From assembly GCA_013398955.1 (NCBI GenBank), contig VWPU01003997.1:55842-119841 (forward strand): 64,000 nucleotides of DNA, read 5' to 3'. The translations under genes and the position numbers were made by a program. The notes beneath the pieces are model-generated. The model was not told the origin of the DNA. It did no database searches and saw only the letters and a program-made list of their open reading frames with translations. The stretch comes from Callaeas wilsoni (Eukaryota; Chordata; Aves; Passeriformes; Callaeidae). This document shows positions 1-11,500 of this stretch, piece after piece (position 1 is the stretch's first letter; every line of letters begins with the position of its first letter).

Positions 1-527
1 TCTCTTTCTGGGCATTTCAGAGCAGCTCTTGCTCTCTGCTTTGCTGTTTCCGACATTACCAATGTGTTTCAGATGCATCTACAAATTTTTAAGTACACCT
101 AAGGGCTCAGAGAAGTGTAATGTAGACCAGACAGTGAGGACATATTGGTATTGACTGGTTTGAACTGGACTCCAGCTTTTCAGGAACTGGGGCACAGATC
201 CAGGCTTCCCTCAGAAAGGGAAATTCCGCAGTTACAGGGTGAATGCCTGTTTCCCCCACACCTCTCCCAAAATCCCAGCCGTACCAGTGTCCCTGGCAAC
301 CAATTATGCTGCTGTTTCTGTCCTGTGAGAGGTTTACATTGCAAGGTTATCGGTTTAATCAGTTTTATCTGTGTATTTTGTGTGCCTGGCACTACCTCTG
401 TAGCTGCTGGACATTCTATGTCACACTGCACCATGTGAAGTGTAAATGCTGCTGGTGTGTGACTCTTACCTCTTGCGTCCATGCTAACGCAGGAAGTTTG
501 CAAAGTACTGAAACTTGTCTCGAATCC
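1..527. other. Unique DNA, no gene recognised
   Basis: I see no exon, RNA gene or clear repeat here. Open frames on both strands are about 100 codons or fewer and overlap one another. The frame beginning at 145 starts with TTG, which is not a normal vertebrate start. The part next to 528 (about 497-527) could be the 3' end of the adjoining minus-strand LTR if that LTR is longer than I have drawn it. Confidence 0.5.
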
Positions 528-768
528 TGATGTCAGGAAAATTAATCCACCAACACCAGAGGTTTATGTGCAAAAAGGAGACAGAGGAGTCTCGTTGCTT
601 TATTCGAATAAAGGGAGAGGCCATGGGGCATTCCCCTGGGGTCTCTCAAATTTTTGGAGGATGCAGCCTCCTTTTTATCCCAATTTCCCGACCGTATTTT
701 CCCTCTCTCTTTCCCCATTGGCTGAGGTACTTGAGAGGTACAGACTTCCCAGAATGCCTCATTTTTCA
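528..768 (-). mobile_element. Solo LTR, class II (ERVK-like) avian endogenous retrovirus
   Basis: Read on the minus strand this has the layout of a retroviral LTR. A CCAAT box (717-721) comes first, then a TAAAAA TATA-type box (672-678), then an AATAAA poly(A) signal (599-604) about 70 bases further on, then a short T-rich R/U5 segment. The sequence around the TATA box and poly(A) signal resembles passerine class II LTRs that I know by pattern. The ends chosen are TG...CA. The flanking six bases, gaatcc (522-527) and gattcc (769-774), match at five of six, as expected for an aged 6-bp target duplication, though with free choice of ends this could be chance. No gag, pol or env remnant adjoins it. 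It is a non-coding relic; the LTR call is firmer than the exact ends. Confidence 0.7.
672..721 (-). promoter_or_regulatory. LTR core promoter (CCAAT and TATA-type boxes)
   Basis: On the minus strand a CCAAT box (717-721) lies about 40 bases upstream of a TAAAAA-type TATA box (672-678), the usual spacing in retroviral U3 regions. The AATAAA signal at 599-604 follows at the expected distance. Whether it still drives transcription cannot be told from the sequence. Confidence 0.5.
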
Positions 769-835
769 GATTCCCTTTTAATGTATACCCCCCTTGCCTC
801 TTTTTTTAATTCCTATGAAATTTATGGTTCTCCTC

Positions 836-1055
836 ATTGTTTCTTTCATCTTTTGATATTCAATTTCATTTATTAGCAGACCTACAGTTTATTGATAAAG
901 ACAAATCTCTCTTTCTATTCATCAGTCAGTGGAACCCTTCCCATTGTTGCTTTTATCTCTTAGTGCTAGTTTTTATCTACTAGCACGCCTACAGTTTATT
1001 TGTGAAGACAAGTCCCTCATTCCTTTCACTGAGTTTCATTAACCCTTTGTGAAAA
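836..1055. repeat. Tandem dimer of a ~107-bp unit
   Basis: Two adjacent diverged copies begin near 836 and 943. Both start with cattgtt or cattgttt and carry a block reading tagcag/cgCCTACAGTTTATT (872 and 979), followed by gaagaca or aaagaca and a pyrimidine-rich stretch. The offset between the two blocks is 107 bases. I do not recognise the family. The unit is close to twice the spacing of the degenerate repeats that follow at 1331, so the two may share an origin. Confidence 0.6.
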
Positions 1056-1330
1056 CCCATAAGCCTGTTGTGTTGGAGCCCAGACAGAGGACATGGTTTC
1101 TAATGTTGCTTCTCTGCAAACTAATTGATGTATCTGGCACCAGCCAACTGACATCAAAACATTTGTACAGATGTGAGGCTCTGTCTAGACTAGATAATTG
1201 CTTCCCCTTTTGGCTTGATTTCGCCAGTTGCCAAGTTGGGTAACATTTAACCTTGACTTCTGGAGGCACAGCCACTGCCCAAGCCCTCCTAACGAGGAGC
1301 CATCCAGCAAGTTGACATGACAGAGCCACG

Positions 1331-1737
1331 TTAATCTGAGTCTTCTGCCTGTGAGGCTGCTCACACTGCGGTCATCGCTGATGCAGCTGCATTAATCCTC
1401 TTTCTGTCCATACATCTTAATTCACCCTCAGAGCATGGCTAAGTTCTTTTGTTAATTGTTTTCTCCCTGCCTCCCCCCGTGAAGCGAAGTTCATTCTGTG
1501 AACAACACTGATGCAGCAGGTTAATAACTATTGATGTTGCCACGTTAATAATGGTCTTGCTGCCCATGAATCTGAGCCTCCCCCTCACGAGGTGGTGGAC
1601 ACGACCTACTTAATCATTACATCTCCCTGTCCGTGCATCTCAGTTCACCCTGTGAAATGTTAATCATTCTGACTGGCTAATCACGACCATTTCTCACTGT
1701 CCAAGGGTGTGAGTTCAGCCTCCGAACAGCTCCAATG
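1331..1737. repeat. Degenerate ~50-70 bp tandem repeat, each unit opening with TTAAT
   Basis: Units open with TTAAT at 1331, 1392, 1452, 1521 (a short one), 1545, 1610 and 1660. Most have a similar body: a CTCCCTGTCC-like block, then gcatct(c/t)agttcaccct, then a gtgaa element. The copies at 1392, 1545 and 1610 show this best. CTGATGCAGC recurs at 1378 and 1509, and GCCACGTTAAT at 1325 and 1539. Divergence is high, so the array is old. It lies between two LTRs, but I cannot show that it belongs to either. Confidence 0.6.
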
Positions 1738-1889
1738 TCCTTGTTACTCCTTGCAATCTCTTTGCTGCTCACAGACTGCAGAGGACAGAAATGTCTCTGC
1801 TGATCACCTCAATCCCTCGCTGCCTAGGGGCTGAGGAGCTCCCCATGCTGTCCAGACAATGCCCAAGGCACTTTATTCTCCTTCCATCC

Positions 1890-2541
1890 TGTCTTGGGGT
1901 GATTCTATGACCATACTGTATGCCCCATCGCCTGCTTGATCTCTAGTGTACCTTTAAATTGCACAGGGGAGAGAGAGAAGCCGACAGAACTCTTCAACGC
2001 AGCTAGCTTGGCCGTGCATCTAGAATGTTTTGCATTCTTTTCTCTCCCGATTCTGACACCATTTGTTGTTTAGAGGGCTTTTGCTCTCTAGTCTCTTCGG
2101 CTTTCCGCGGAGAAGGGACTGTGATCTGCCTCTGCGGCTTCTGTTCCTTTTTGGACTGTTTTTGGCTTGCTTTTCATCTAAGACCAGCTCCCATCTCCGG
2201 CCCTGCTCAGCGGGACCCTCCAAGGGGGATCGTCGGACCCTGCCTGGCCCGGCCCAGCTCAGGACTGCAGGTTTTACCTACAGAAAGAACTGTAAAATCC
2301 ATAGTCCTCTTTTAGGGGACAGGGGAAGGGGTTTCAATATTTCGTTGTTTTTTTTTTTTTTTCCCCTGTGACAGCGGGGGACTCTGTTAAATAAATAGTT
2401 TTTTTCACTTTCACTCGAGAAATTATTTTCCTGAACCCGTGGCAGAGGGGCTGCTGGGGCCTGCTTGCCTGGCAGGCAGGAGAGGGAGAGTGAAAACCCT
2501 CTCGGGTTGTTTCCTCCTGGATTTGCGTCCAAACCGGCACA
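1890..2541 (+). mobile_element. Solo LTR, avian ERVL-like, with perfect 5-bp target duplication
   Basis: The element starts TGTCTTGGGG and ends CCGGCACA. It is flanked by identical CATCC pentamers at 1885-1889 and 2542-2546. A 5-bp duplication and TG...CA ends fit ERVL-type integration. Inside are a TTTAAA TATA-like site (1953-1958), a C/T-rich U3-R stretch, a poly-T run (about 2347-2362) and an AATAAATA poly(A) signal (2390-2397), followed by a T/C-rich segment containing CTCGAG. That last arrangement matches a common avian LTR family that I know by pattern. No internal retroviral sequence remains, so this is a solo LTR left by recombination between two LTRs. Its orientation is set by the poly(A) signal. 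Confidence 0.85.
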
Positions 2542-2546
2542 CATCC

Positions 2547-5500
2547 CCAATTCTGAGCCACTGCAAGTCCTTCTCTTCAACAGCAAAGTTTCCCCGGCAG
2601 CTGCCTCCGTGCAGCCAGCTGTGTGCCACCTCTGCAGCGCGATGTGTGCAGTATCAGAGTGAGTCTGCCTGCAGAGCAGCCCGGCTCCGTGGGCTGGATG
2701 CTGAGCTCCTGAAAGGTGAGCTCAGAGCAGGGGATAAGCGTTAACTCAACGAGACATTTCAGCTCCTTCTGCTGAGCTGCTCCCTTGTGCTGGGTAGGTC
2801 TGATAGGACTGTAAAACGAAATAGGTGTTGATGTGGTGCCACACGCTGTTCCCTTATGCTGGCTCCAGCATGGGGCCCGGTGCTTTTAATGAGCACTTAC
2901 AGCTGTTAATGCCTCTGCCTTCACCAGCCGGAGCCATTGTGGGAGCTGAATGGACACGGAGAGGGAAGATCAATCACAACTTTAGGGCATTGTAAAGTCC
3001 CACCACTCTCCTACCTGCGCCTGCAGGATGTGGTCCTGATTGAAGCCTGGAAAGGGCATGAGGGAGCTGTTGAAACCACACAAATTGCAGAAGACATTTT
3101 GTGAACTCAAGCCCATGTCTTTAATGCAGACATATAATTGCAGTGAGGGCTCTGGAACTGCACGGAGCGTTTGAACAAGAAACTTGGCTCATTGTCAGCA
3201 GGTTTCCCCCACGTGCTCTGAGCAGCTCCTCCCAGGGCTCCTTGAAGTGCTGGTTCTCTCTGGAAACCCAGCTACCTTCAGCTGCAAGTAGGATTGAGAA
3301 GCAGCTTTAAAGGAAGCTGCTGAAAGCAGCTTTGTGAGCCAAAGAGGTAGAAGTAACAGCATGAAGCAAAATCTGAAAGGAGCCACCTCCATCTTCAGAG
3401 AGCCCCAGAGCCAGTGTCAGCAGGCATCTTTGGGAGGCAGAGATCATCTTTCCTCCTGAATCCCAGGTGCTGCCCTTTTCCCAGACACTTGGGCAGCTCA
3501 CTGCAGTTTTATTAGGTGGCACAGTAAACTTGTCGTCAAGTTTTCGTTTAATTTTTCAATTTATTTTCCCCCCTCTCATCCTCAAATTGGTTTGGGAGTT
3601 TAGTTTAATAAACAGGCAGTTAGTTTGATTAAAAGTGGCATATGTTTTGGTGTGGCAGAGGCAGACTCGGGCATTTCACGCATGTGCTTCGAGAATAAAA
3701 AACTGTCACTCTTGGGTACAATGGTAAATAACTTTTTTCACCAGCAAAATACTGGGAGTTCTTTCATGCAGATGATTTTATGTTTTATGAAAATGCAAGG
3801 GAAAGGGAAGACTGGTGTTTTGGAAAGCAAGAAAGAAAAAGGTGGAGGGAGGGCGATTTATACCTAGTGAAACTAATTAAAGCAAACTATGAAAGGTGAA
3901 ACTACATGCAGCAGAAATGCTGAATTAAAGGCAGTTAGCAAAGACTGATCTTGAAGAGGCTGATGGAGGTATTTCCCACTGGTGAAATTGGAGGACTACG
4001 GAAAACCAGTGCCTCTGCTTTTGTACAGTGCCAGGAATGAAGGGAGCAGATACATCCTGTTACTTGCTCACATTAGGCTGTCTGGTTGGGGTTTTTAGAG
4101 CAGGTGAGAGGAGCTGAAGCTTCCATGGCCCTTCCTGGGTAATGAGAAGTGACAGCCCCCCAGCACCTGAGCTGCTGCTCTGCAAAGGGAGGCAGGTAAA
4201 TAGACCAAATTTTCATTATTGTTTGTAAACACCTCATTTGCAAACACTAAGTGCATTTTTAGGACTGCACTTCTGGGATGCCCTGAGCACACAGCTCCCA
4301 GTCTCCTCCTTCTCTGATTAGCTCTGGAGTGAGGCAGCCCAGCCTCAGTCCCTCAAAACAGCTCCATTCCTTCACACAGATTTAAAACGTCTCCATCACT
4401 GAGGCAGATATACTGTGCGTGGGCAAGGAAGTCACATTTTTTAAAGGAGCTCAGGAACAGAAATCTCATTCCTAAAGATAATTTCAGCCATGTCTGCACT
4501 GCCATAAAGCCCAAGACTAGGAGCCAGCCTGCTGTTTATACTCGCCTTAAATCTTAACGTGTAAGCTTTTAAATGCTGTGGGTTTTTTTAACCAGGCCAA
4601 GAAGCTTTCTCCAAGCTCAAGATCAGAGCACACTGACTATATTTACCACGTGTAATTCATTTTAAGGAGAGTGACACAAACCCTTATATCAAGAAACATG
4701 AAAGCTGGAAAGAAGAAAAGGCAGCAGGGACATAAAGTATGAACTATCAGAGCTTTTCTCATAAGCGTAGCTGTATGAGAAATGGAAATATTGAAATTTC
4801 TAGTTTGGGTGTGTTGCTCTGGATAGCCCCTTGGAGAACTACTGTAACCAGACTGGTGTAGCATCAGGAGAAGATAAAAAGTGATCCTATTAGTGCTATT
4901 AGGATATGTTCTGTGGAATCACCAATATTCATTCACTGGTGTATATGTTGCCTTTTTTCTTGTGCTGCTGTATTTGTATCCCACACCTGACAGGTCACTC
5001 TGGTTTGCTGAGGTTTTTCTAGTCCAAATTACAGCAGAATCTCTTAGATGTGCTGTAGATGTGATAATTTGGGTGTGATAACTTCTCATCCCTCTCTGGG
5101 GCTATCTTGTGAAATCTGTTAAGCCATGTGTTTCTGACTCTATTCCTGGACTCCTCAAGATAAAGGCTTCTTAGGTTTTATTTCTAAAGTAAATGTTTAT
5201 TTGTTATCAATAGTTTAGGCTCACCAACTGCTGGCATTTTGAACTTGCAAATGGCTCTGACTAGCAAACATTTGTGTGTTGACCATCTAATGCTCATGGT
5301 TTAAGAGGGAAAGCCAAGTGTGGTACTTAATCCAGTGCCCACGATTTCCTCCATCTGAAACCTTGAAGTAGCTCAAAATCGAGGGATAAAATAAAACAGA
5401 GGATCTTCTGGCTTAAGAAACTGGAAGGATTTTCTCCAGCTTCCTGACACTGCTTCAGGATGGGATTCTGCAATACCCTGCACCTATCCCTTCTTAATAC

Positions 5501-8500
5501 GATGACTTCCCAAGTTATTAAATTCTGTTCTTCCCCTGGTCCCTGAGAGCTCTGCAGACACATCGTGCCTGGGCACCAGCACCAGGTCCTGCCTTCCAAA
5601 GGGTCTCTCTGGTCAGTGCCACCTCAGATCCATCCCTTCCCCAGTCCATCCCAGATGCACACCCCGTGCAAGCTCCCCACTCTCAAATTTCAGCTTCTCT
5701 GGCTCCCCAAATCCTCTTTCTAAGCTGAACAAAATAAAAGAATGAAGAAAATGTCATTTGTGGAAAATGTCATCTGCCCCTGCTCAGTCTTAGACTTCTT
5801 TGGGGAAAAAAAAAACAAACCTGCAAAAGAAAAGAAAGGGAAAGTCACCATCAACAGGGTTATCTGTAACAAATATATTTAGGAGTTTGGTGCAAATGAA
5901 AATGAAGATACTCTTGGGAAAAATACAGACTTTATTTTGATTTTACATTAAAACTCTCATAGTGTGAATTTGCTTGGATTTGCACAGGCGTCTGCTAAAT
6001 TACTTTAAAAGAAAAGATCATTTCCAAGCCAAATTATCTGTTGGGATGAATTATTTTCCTGATTTTGAATGGATTTTTTCCAGGAGAAAATCTGGCCCAT
6101 CTTGCTGAACCAAATCACAACTTGGACTGTGGGCCTGGAAGCAGGACACATTTGGATGTTTTAACCTCCAGTGAATGGCAAATAGAGGATGCTGATGTCA
6201 TGCAGTGCAAAATAAAATAAAACAATATGTGTGATGAGCTGATTTAAAATGCAGCTTTGAAAAAAAATCACTTTCCATTCTCTCACAATCCATCAGGGCG
6301 TCAATAGGTCTTTTATGGCTTCAGCACATTGTTATTAATAGTGCAGAAAAATGCAAATCATAGGCTTCTGGGGGCTCTGTAAGTTTCCTGTGGATGTTCC
6401 AGGAAAAGTAAAATGCAGGTTAGATGTGCTGTGGCACAAGGGAAGGGAGGGCAGGGTGAGCAGGGTGGGAAGCACCCTGATGAGCCCTGGGCAACCTGGA
6501 GATGCTCACATTTTGTCAGAAATTGTTACACCCACGAATTAGCTTAATCCAGTGAAGCTCCATGTGGGTTTCCAAGTTCATTACTATGAGTGGATTTGAA
6601 TAAATTTGGTGTAATTCATGTCCAAAGAGAATAAGAGGAATTCCAGTACAGCCATTCCTAACCAGAAATTCTACTGGCCACAATTCTGGTTAATACGTTC
6701 AAGGGATCGATTCCAAAGCTTAATTTGGATTTGCTCTCCTGAGGGTTCCTGTGTGTGGAAATCCTGATGCCTGTCACCATGTCCACATAACCTTAAAAAA
6801 GCCATAATTGTCAGTGGTGTCCTGTCTCTACATTTCCTGGAGCTGAACAGTAAATATTGTACCTCTCCATCCTCCACCCAGTGAGACTGCTCTGTTTTAC
6901 TCCTGACTTTCGAACGCCATTCAAAGTTTATCACAAAAACGTTATAAAATAGATCTTTATTTTGTTCCTGATGTCAGATCTTATCTTCTTTTGAACCATA
7001 GCAACTACCCATGCAATGGTTATAGTGCATTTTGACCTTGAGGTCCCTGGTGATTACTAACCTATTTATAAGCAGTACTATGGACTGCAGGAGTATTTTA
7101 TAGCCTTTAAGAAGCTGTTTCTCTGAATGCTTCAATTTAAGACCCATTACTAGAGAGTAAAGAAACTTTCTGGTCTCCTTCAGATTCTGGTTGTTTTTGT
7201 CAGTCAACGAAGTATAGAAACATAGCTACGTTTTTCAATATTAATGATCAGCTGTAAAAACCCTGACATAATATTTTTATAGCACTGTAACTTATCTTTT
7301 TATCATCAAGTTACAATGGTTTGCATCAAATATGTATCATCTGTAGTTAACTTTAAAACTTCTACAACTTGATGGTGGAGTAATTAAGTTTATAAACATA
7401 TGGGTTTGCTTGAAATACTTAAGATTTTACATGGAGGGTGTAAAACTGCCTGCCAAACTTTTCCTGCTGGAACAGCTCTGACAGTGTATCTCAGTTCACA
7501 GGTGGAAGCAGAGCCTGGGAGTTGAATTATGGCTTTGCCTGTGACGTTAGCTTAGGGCACAATCCTGTCTGTTGGGATGGAAAATTGAGCTTATCAGTCA
7601 CTTGACCCATTAATAGAGCTTAAAATCCTCCAGTGCTGGACCTGAGGGGATGCAGTGTTGCCTTGAACTCCTGGGAACATGGCTTTCAGAGGTCTTGCAT
7701 AGTTACAGTCCTCTGGGAATTTTCATTCTTGAGGAAATAAGAGAGAAAGGGGACAGGAGATGGAGCAAAGGATGAAAGAGAAGCTCTCTGGACTCATGGG
7801 TAATAGACTGCGGGAAGGCAAAATGGGCTGAATCACCGTGCCTGGGCTAAATTGTATAATGGAAGTGCTGGAGAGATAATTAAAGCCTGCTTTAAACTGC
7901 TTCACTATGCTTATTCTCAGTGACTTGCCAGAAAAAGGAGCTGGTACCGGCTCATCAGCGACTGCTTGTCTCGTTTCACCGGAGCAAACTCTACCTCCTT
8001 ATGCTTTGGCAGCGTTACCTACTCTGCCTTCACACAGCATCCCTCCTAAAGGTCTGGCAGGGTTTGCAGAGTAATCCCTTGGCCCCTCTGGGCTTGCTCT
8101 TGAAGGGAGGCACAGGAGAGGTGGAGGGACCTTCTCTGCATCCCCAGCACCGTTGCCTGGGGAGCCTGGCTGGTCTCGTCGTCTGTGCAGGCTCTAAATA
8201 TCTGCAGAGCTTGAGGGGAGGGGGATGATTGAAATATTTGCTTGGAGCTGCTGTAATTGTCCCAGCAGTGCCCCTGAAATATCTTCTGTGCACGAAATGG
8301 AACCACTTAAAAATGTTGCAAGGGTTTGACTCCGTGCTAGATGTACCAGTGCTGGCCTTGGGAGCAATCCTGAGTATCCCACATATTCCTGAGGTATTTT
8401 TTATGTTTCTACGTGACTGGTACCAGTGATGCAAAGGTATAAATGAATAATCTCACTGTACAGCACTGCCTGCATCCTTTTAGCAGACATATAAGTTAAA

Positions 8501-11500
8501 AACGTGGCTTTGAGAGACATCACAAATTGGAGCTTAATTACAATGCGTTGAAAAAGCTCAAGTGATTGTGATTTCTGAGCCTTCAAACCAAAGAGGGGGA
8601 CTCACTGAAGCAATTTCAGCTGATTACAGATATTCTGAACTTGCCTTGTCTAAGTGAGCTTAATTTTTTTCACCTGTCGTTTATCAGCTTTTGAGAAGCA
8701 TAATTGCAACATTTGTTCAGAGCTATAAGCCTCTGGAATGGCAAAGGGATTTTGTTTTTTTTTTACTCTATACAAACATTAAAAAACAGAAGGGGAAAGG
8801 AAAGACTATTTTGGAGACAGACTGCCACACACACAAGCCTGTGCACAGACACATGGCCTCTTTTAGTTTTTCTTTCTTTATTTTAATATCTTAAAAATAC
8901 ATGTATCTCTGGGGGAAGCTTAATAAGAAACAACCAGCTGAAGCAAGGATTTTAGGAGGAAAAAGAAGGCAGGGGACTTGTGCTATAGAGACAGCAGTTC
9001 AAACAGTGAAAAAGAGGATGCAGCTGTGCACATCACAAATCCACAGCTGGGCAAGTGGAAAGAGAATATTCCCATATCTTCCCTTATAAGTCTTCCCTCA
9101 CCTTTCAGATCCCTTAGTTTTCTGTTGTGTGGAATGATTTTGTATAGCGGGAGAGAGAGTTATTTGCATTTTGCTCCTCCTGCTGTTTGTGATATCTAGG
9201 TCAGTTATACCTACCAAAGCCCCAAAAAAGCACTGCGGATTTCTTCAGTGTCCTTCGTAGCAGAGTGTTTTTCTTATCCTTCAAAGTCAAGGATTTTCCA
9301 GGCTAAAGAACAAGGGATGCCTTAGCTGCAGGTGCATAAACCAATACACAGAGAAACCCAAAAGACTCCCACGGGCAAGGGACGAGGAGAAGGTGAGAGA
9401 TTTGTTTTGGAAGCACCTCCCGGGACCTCGGCTGAGCATCCAAACCAGCCAGGCTTGGACACTCACTGCAACTCTTCTGGGAGTGGGTGTAGAGGAGCAA
9501 AGCACTGAATCCTCTGCAGCTCCAGGAATTACGGATTTCCTCCTTAACCAGAGTTAAAGACAGAGCAGCACAGATGCTGTTTGCACTGCTTCTCAAGGTT
9601 CAAGCCTGAACACAACGGCCAAAGCAGGTTTGGTAGAAAGGACTGTTCAATACAAGTACAAATAGTTAGATCAGAAAATTTTTGGTTAAATTTTCCACAG
9701 AACTGTGCAAACTTGGTACCACAGCATCAACGAATGTTCAAATGTTGAATATTCATATTCCTATTTAAACTGAAGCTGGGCTCGGAAGCTTTTGGTGTTC
9801 ATGTGTTCCTGGGTTTTGATTCAGAATAACTGATCATAAAATCTCTGTAGTGCTGGTCTACATCCGCAAAAGAACAGCTGCCACAACTCATAGACTGGAA
9901 ATTGTGCTCCAGAGTTGAACCTTAGTAGTGGAAACTAGAGAGTTTTGCTTGTTCTGGCTAAAACAAGATGTTTTCATGTGAAGTAAAACACTCAAGTGCC
10001 TTTTGCTTGAATAATACACATTACCTAAAAACATTTAAAAGAGCATTTCCAGCAGCCAGTTTTGGTGTGCAGCATCCCAGTCCTTCAGTGCCGTAGTGCA
10101 TCATTATAAAATGTGGCAGAAGAGAGGGAGAACACCAGGGTTCTCCCTGGGTGAGGGGAACATGGTTAGAGAGAGGAGAGAGAATGGCATTGTGGCCACT
10201 TCCAGGTTGGAATTTCTGTCTCTTCTGCTACAGTCAAGTGGAAAATTACCCTTTAGCTCTAATAACTATAGAAATGCCATACTTTGGGAGCACCTATCTC
10301 CAAATGCAAGGTGACAGCTTTGGAATGAGTCTATATATTGTTGTTGTTCTAGGAAGAAAAAAAGTTGCGGCTTATGTCATTATAATAAAAGTTCACCTAT
10401 CAGTGTAATAAATCTAGCAGTGTAACTCTCATACCAAATCTGAGCAAGTTAATGTGCATTTTTTTATTGCTCAGTGGGGCTGAATACAGTCCCTGGTATA
10501 ATGCCAGTGAAATTAAGCCAAGGATAAATTATGTTAGTGATTAATTAGTTTGAGAAATCTGTGGATAATGTGGGAGACTAAAGAATGGGCACGTGGAATT
10601 CACCATATGATAAAAGCTCCCCTGCTTGTCTTCCTCCCCCTGTCCATGCCTCACATTGAACAAGACAGTTTGCTTCCCCAGAGGTGGCTGAAAGTTCTGT
10701 TTTCCACCAAAAATAAAAAGAAAAAAGTTTTGCATTCTATTTCAAAGATTTTTTTTAAAATATTAATGAGAAAAATAATAAGAATGAAAATGTTTTAATT
10801 TTCTGAGAGCTCCCCAGAAAAAAAAGAGCAAAAGCTGATAACTATTCTCAAGTTTCTAGTTAATTCTTTTTAATGCTTAACTTGAAAACAATCTCTAAAA
10901 AGACAGATTAGATTTAGGCTTTGTAGTTATAAACACCCTGAAGACATTAGATGCCAATTTATAACAATGAATCATTTCTGTTTCTGAAAAAAGACTGTTT
11001 TGAGAAAATATTTTTAGCTGTTCAAATCAGTGTTTTTCAGCAAGCACTGTAAGAAAACATTTAAAAATGACCAGAAAGTAGAAATCAGAGTAATCTGAGC
11101 TCACTTTTGCCCAGAATCTGCAAGCTTCCATTAGTGCGTGGTGGGCTAACACCGAGGGAAACATAATTATTACAGCACAAAATAACAGAGTATTGACACC
11201 CTGTCATTGGGTCAACCTGATCTGCTCTGGAGGCTCAGGGAATAAATTGCTGTGTTAAAATATGATGTCTTCTTGTAAAACACATTAATTTTCTCGCTCA
11301 GCATTTATTTTGATAACTTCCCATACCCAGAACTTGGGTGCAGCCACTCTTTTCCAGGCTGCCTGTACAACAACTTGTCTGAGACCATTTTAGAGGGGAT
11401 ACAGGTTCTCAGAGTTGGTGTCCTTGGGTGACAAGGGACAAGTGGCAGAACAGACTTGAAGCATGCCTTACAGCAGCCTAATTATCTCATGTCTGGGTGC

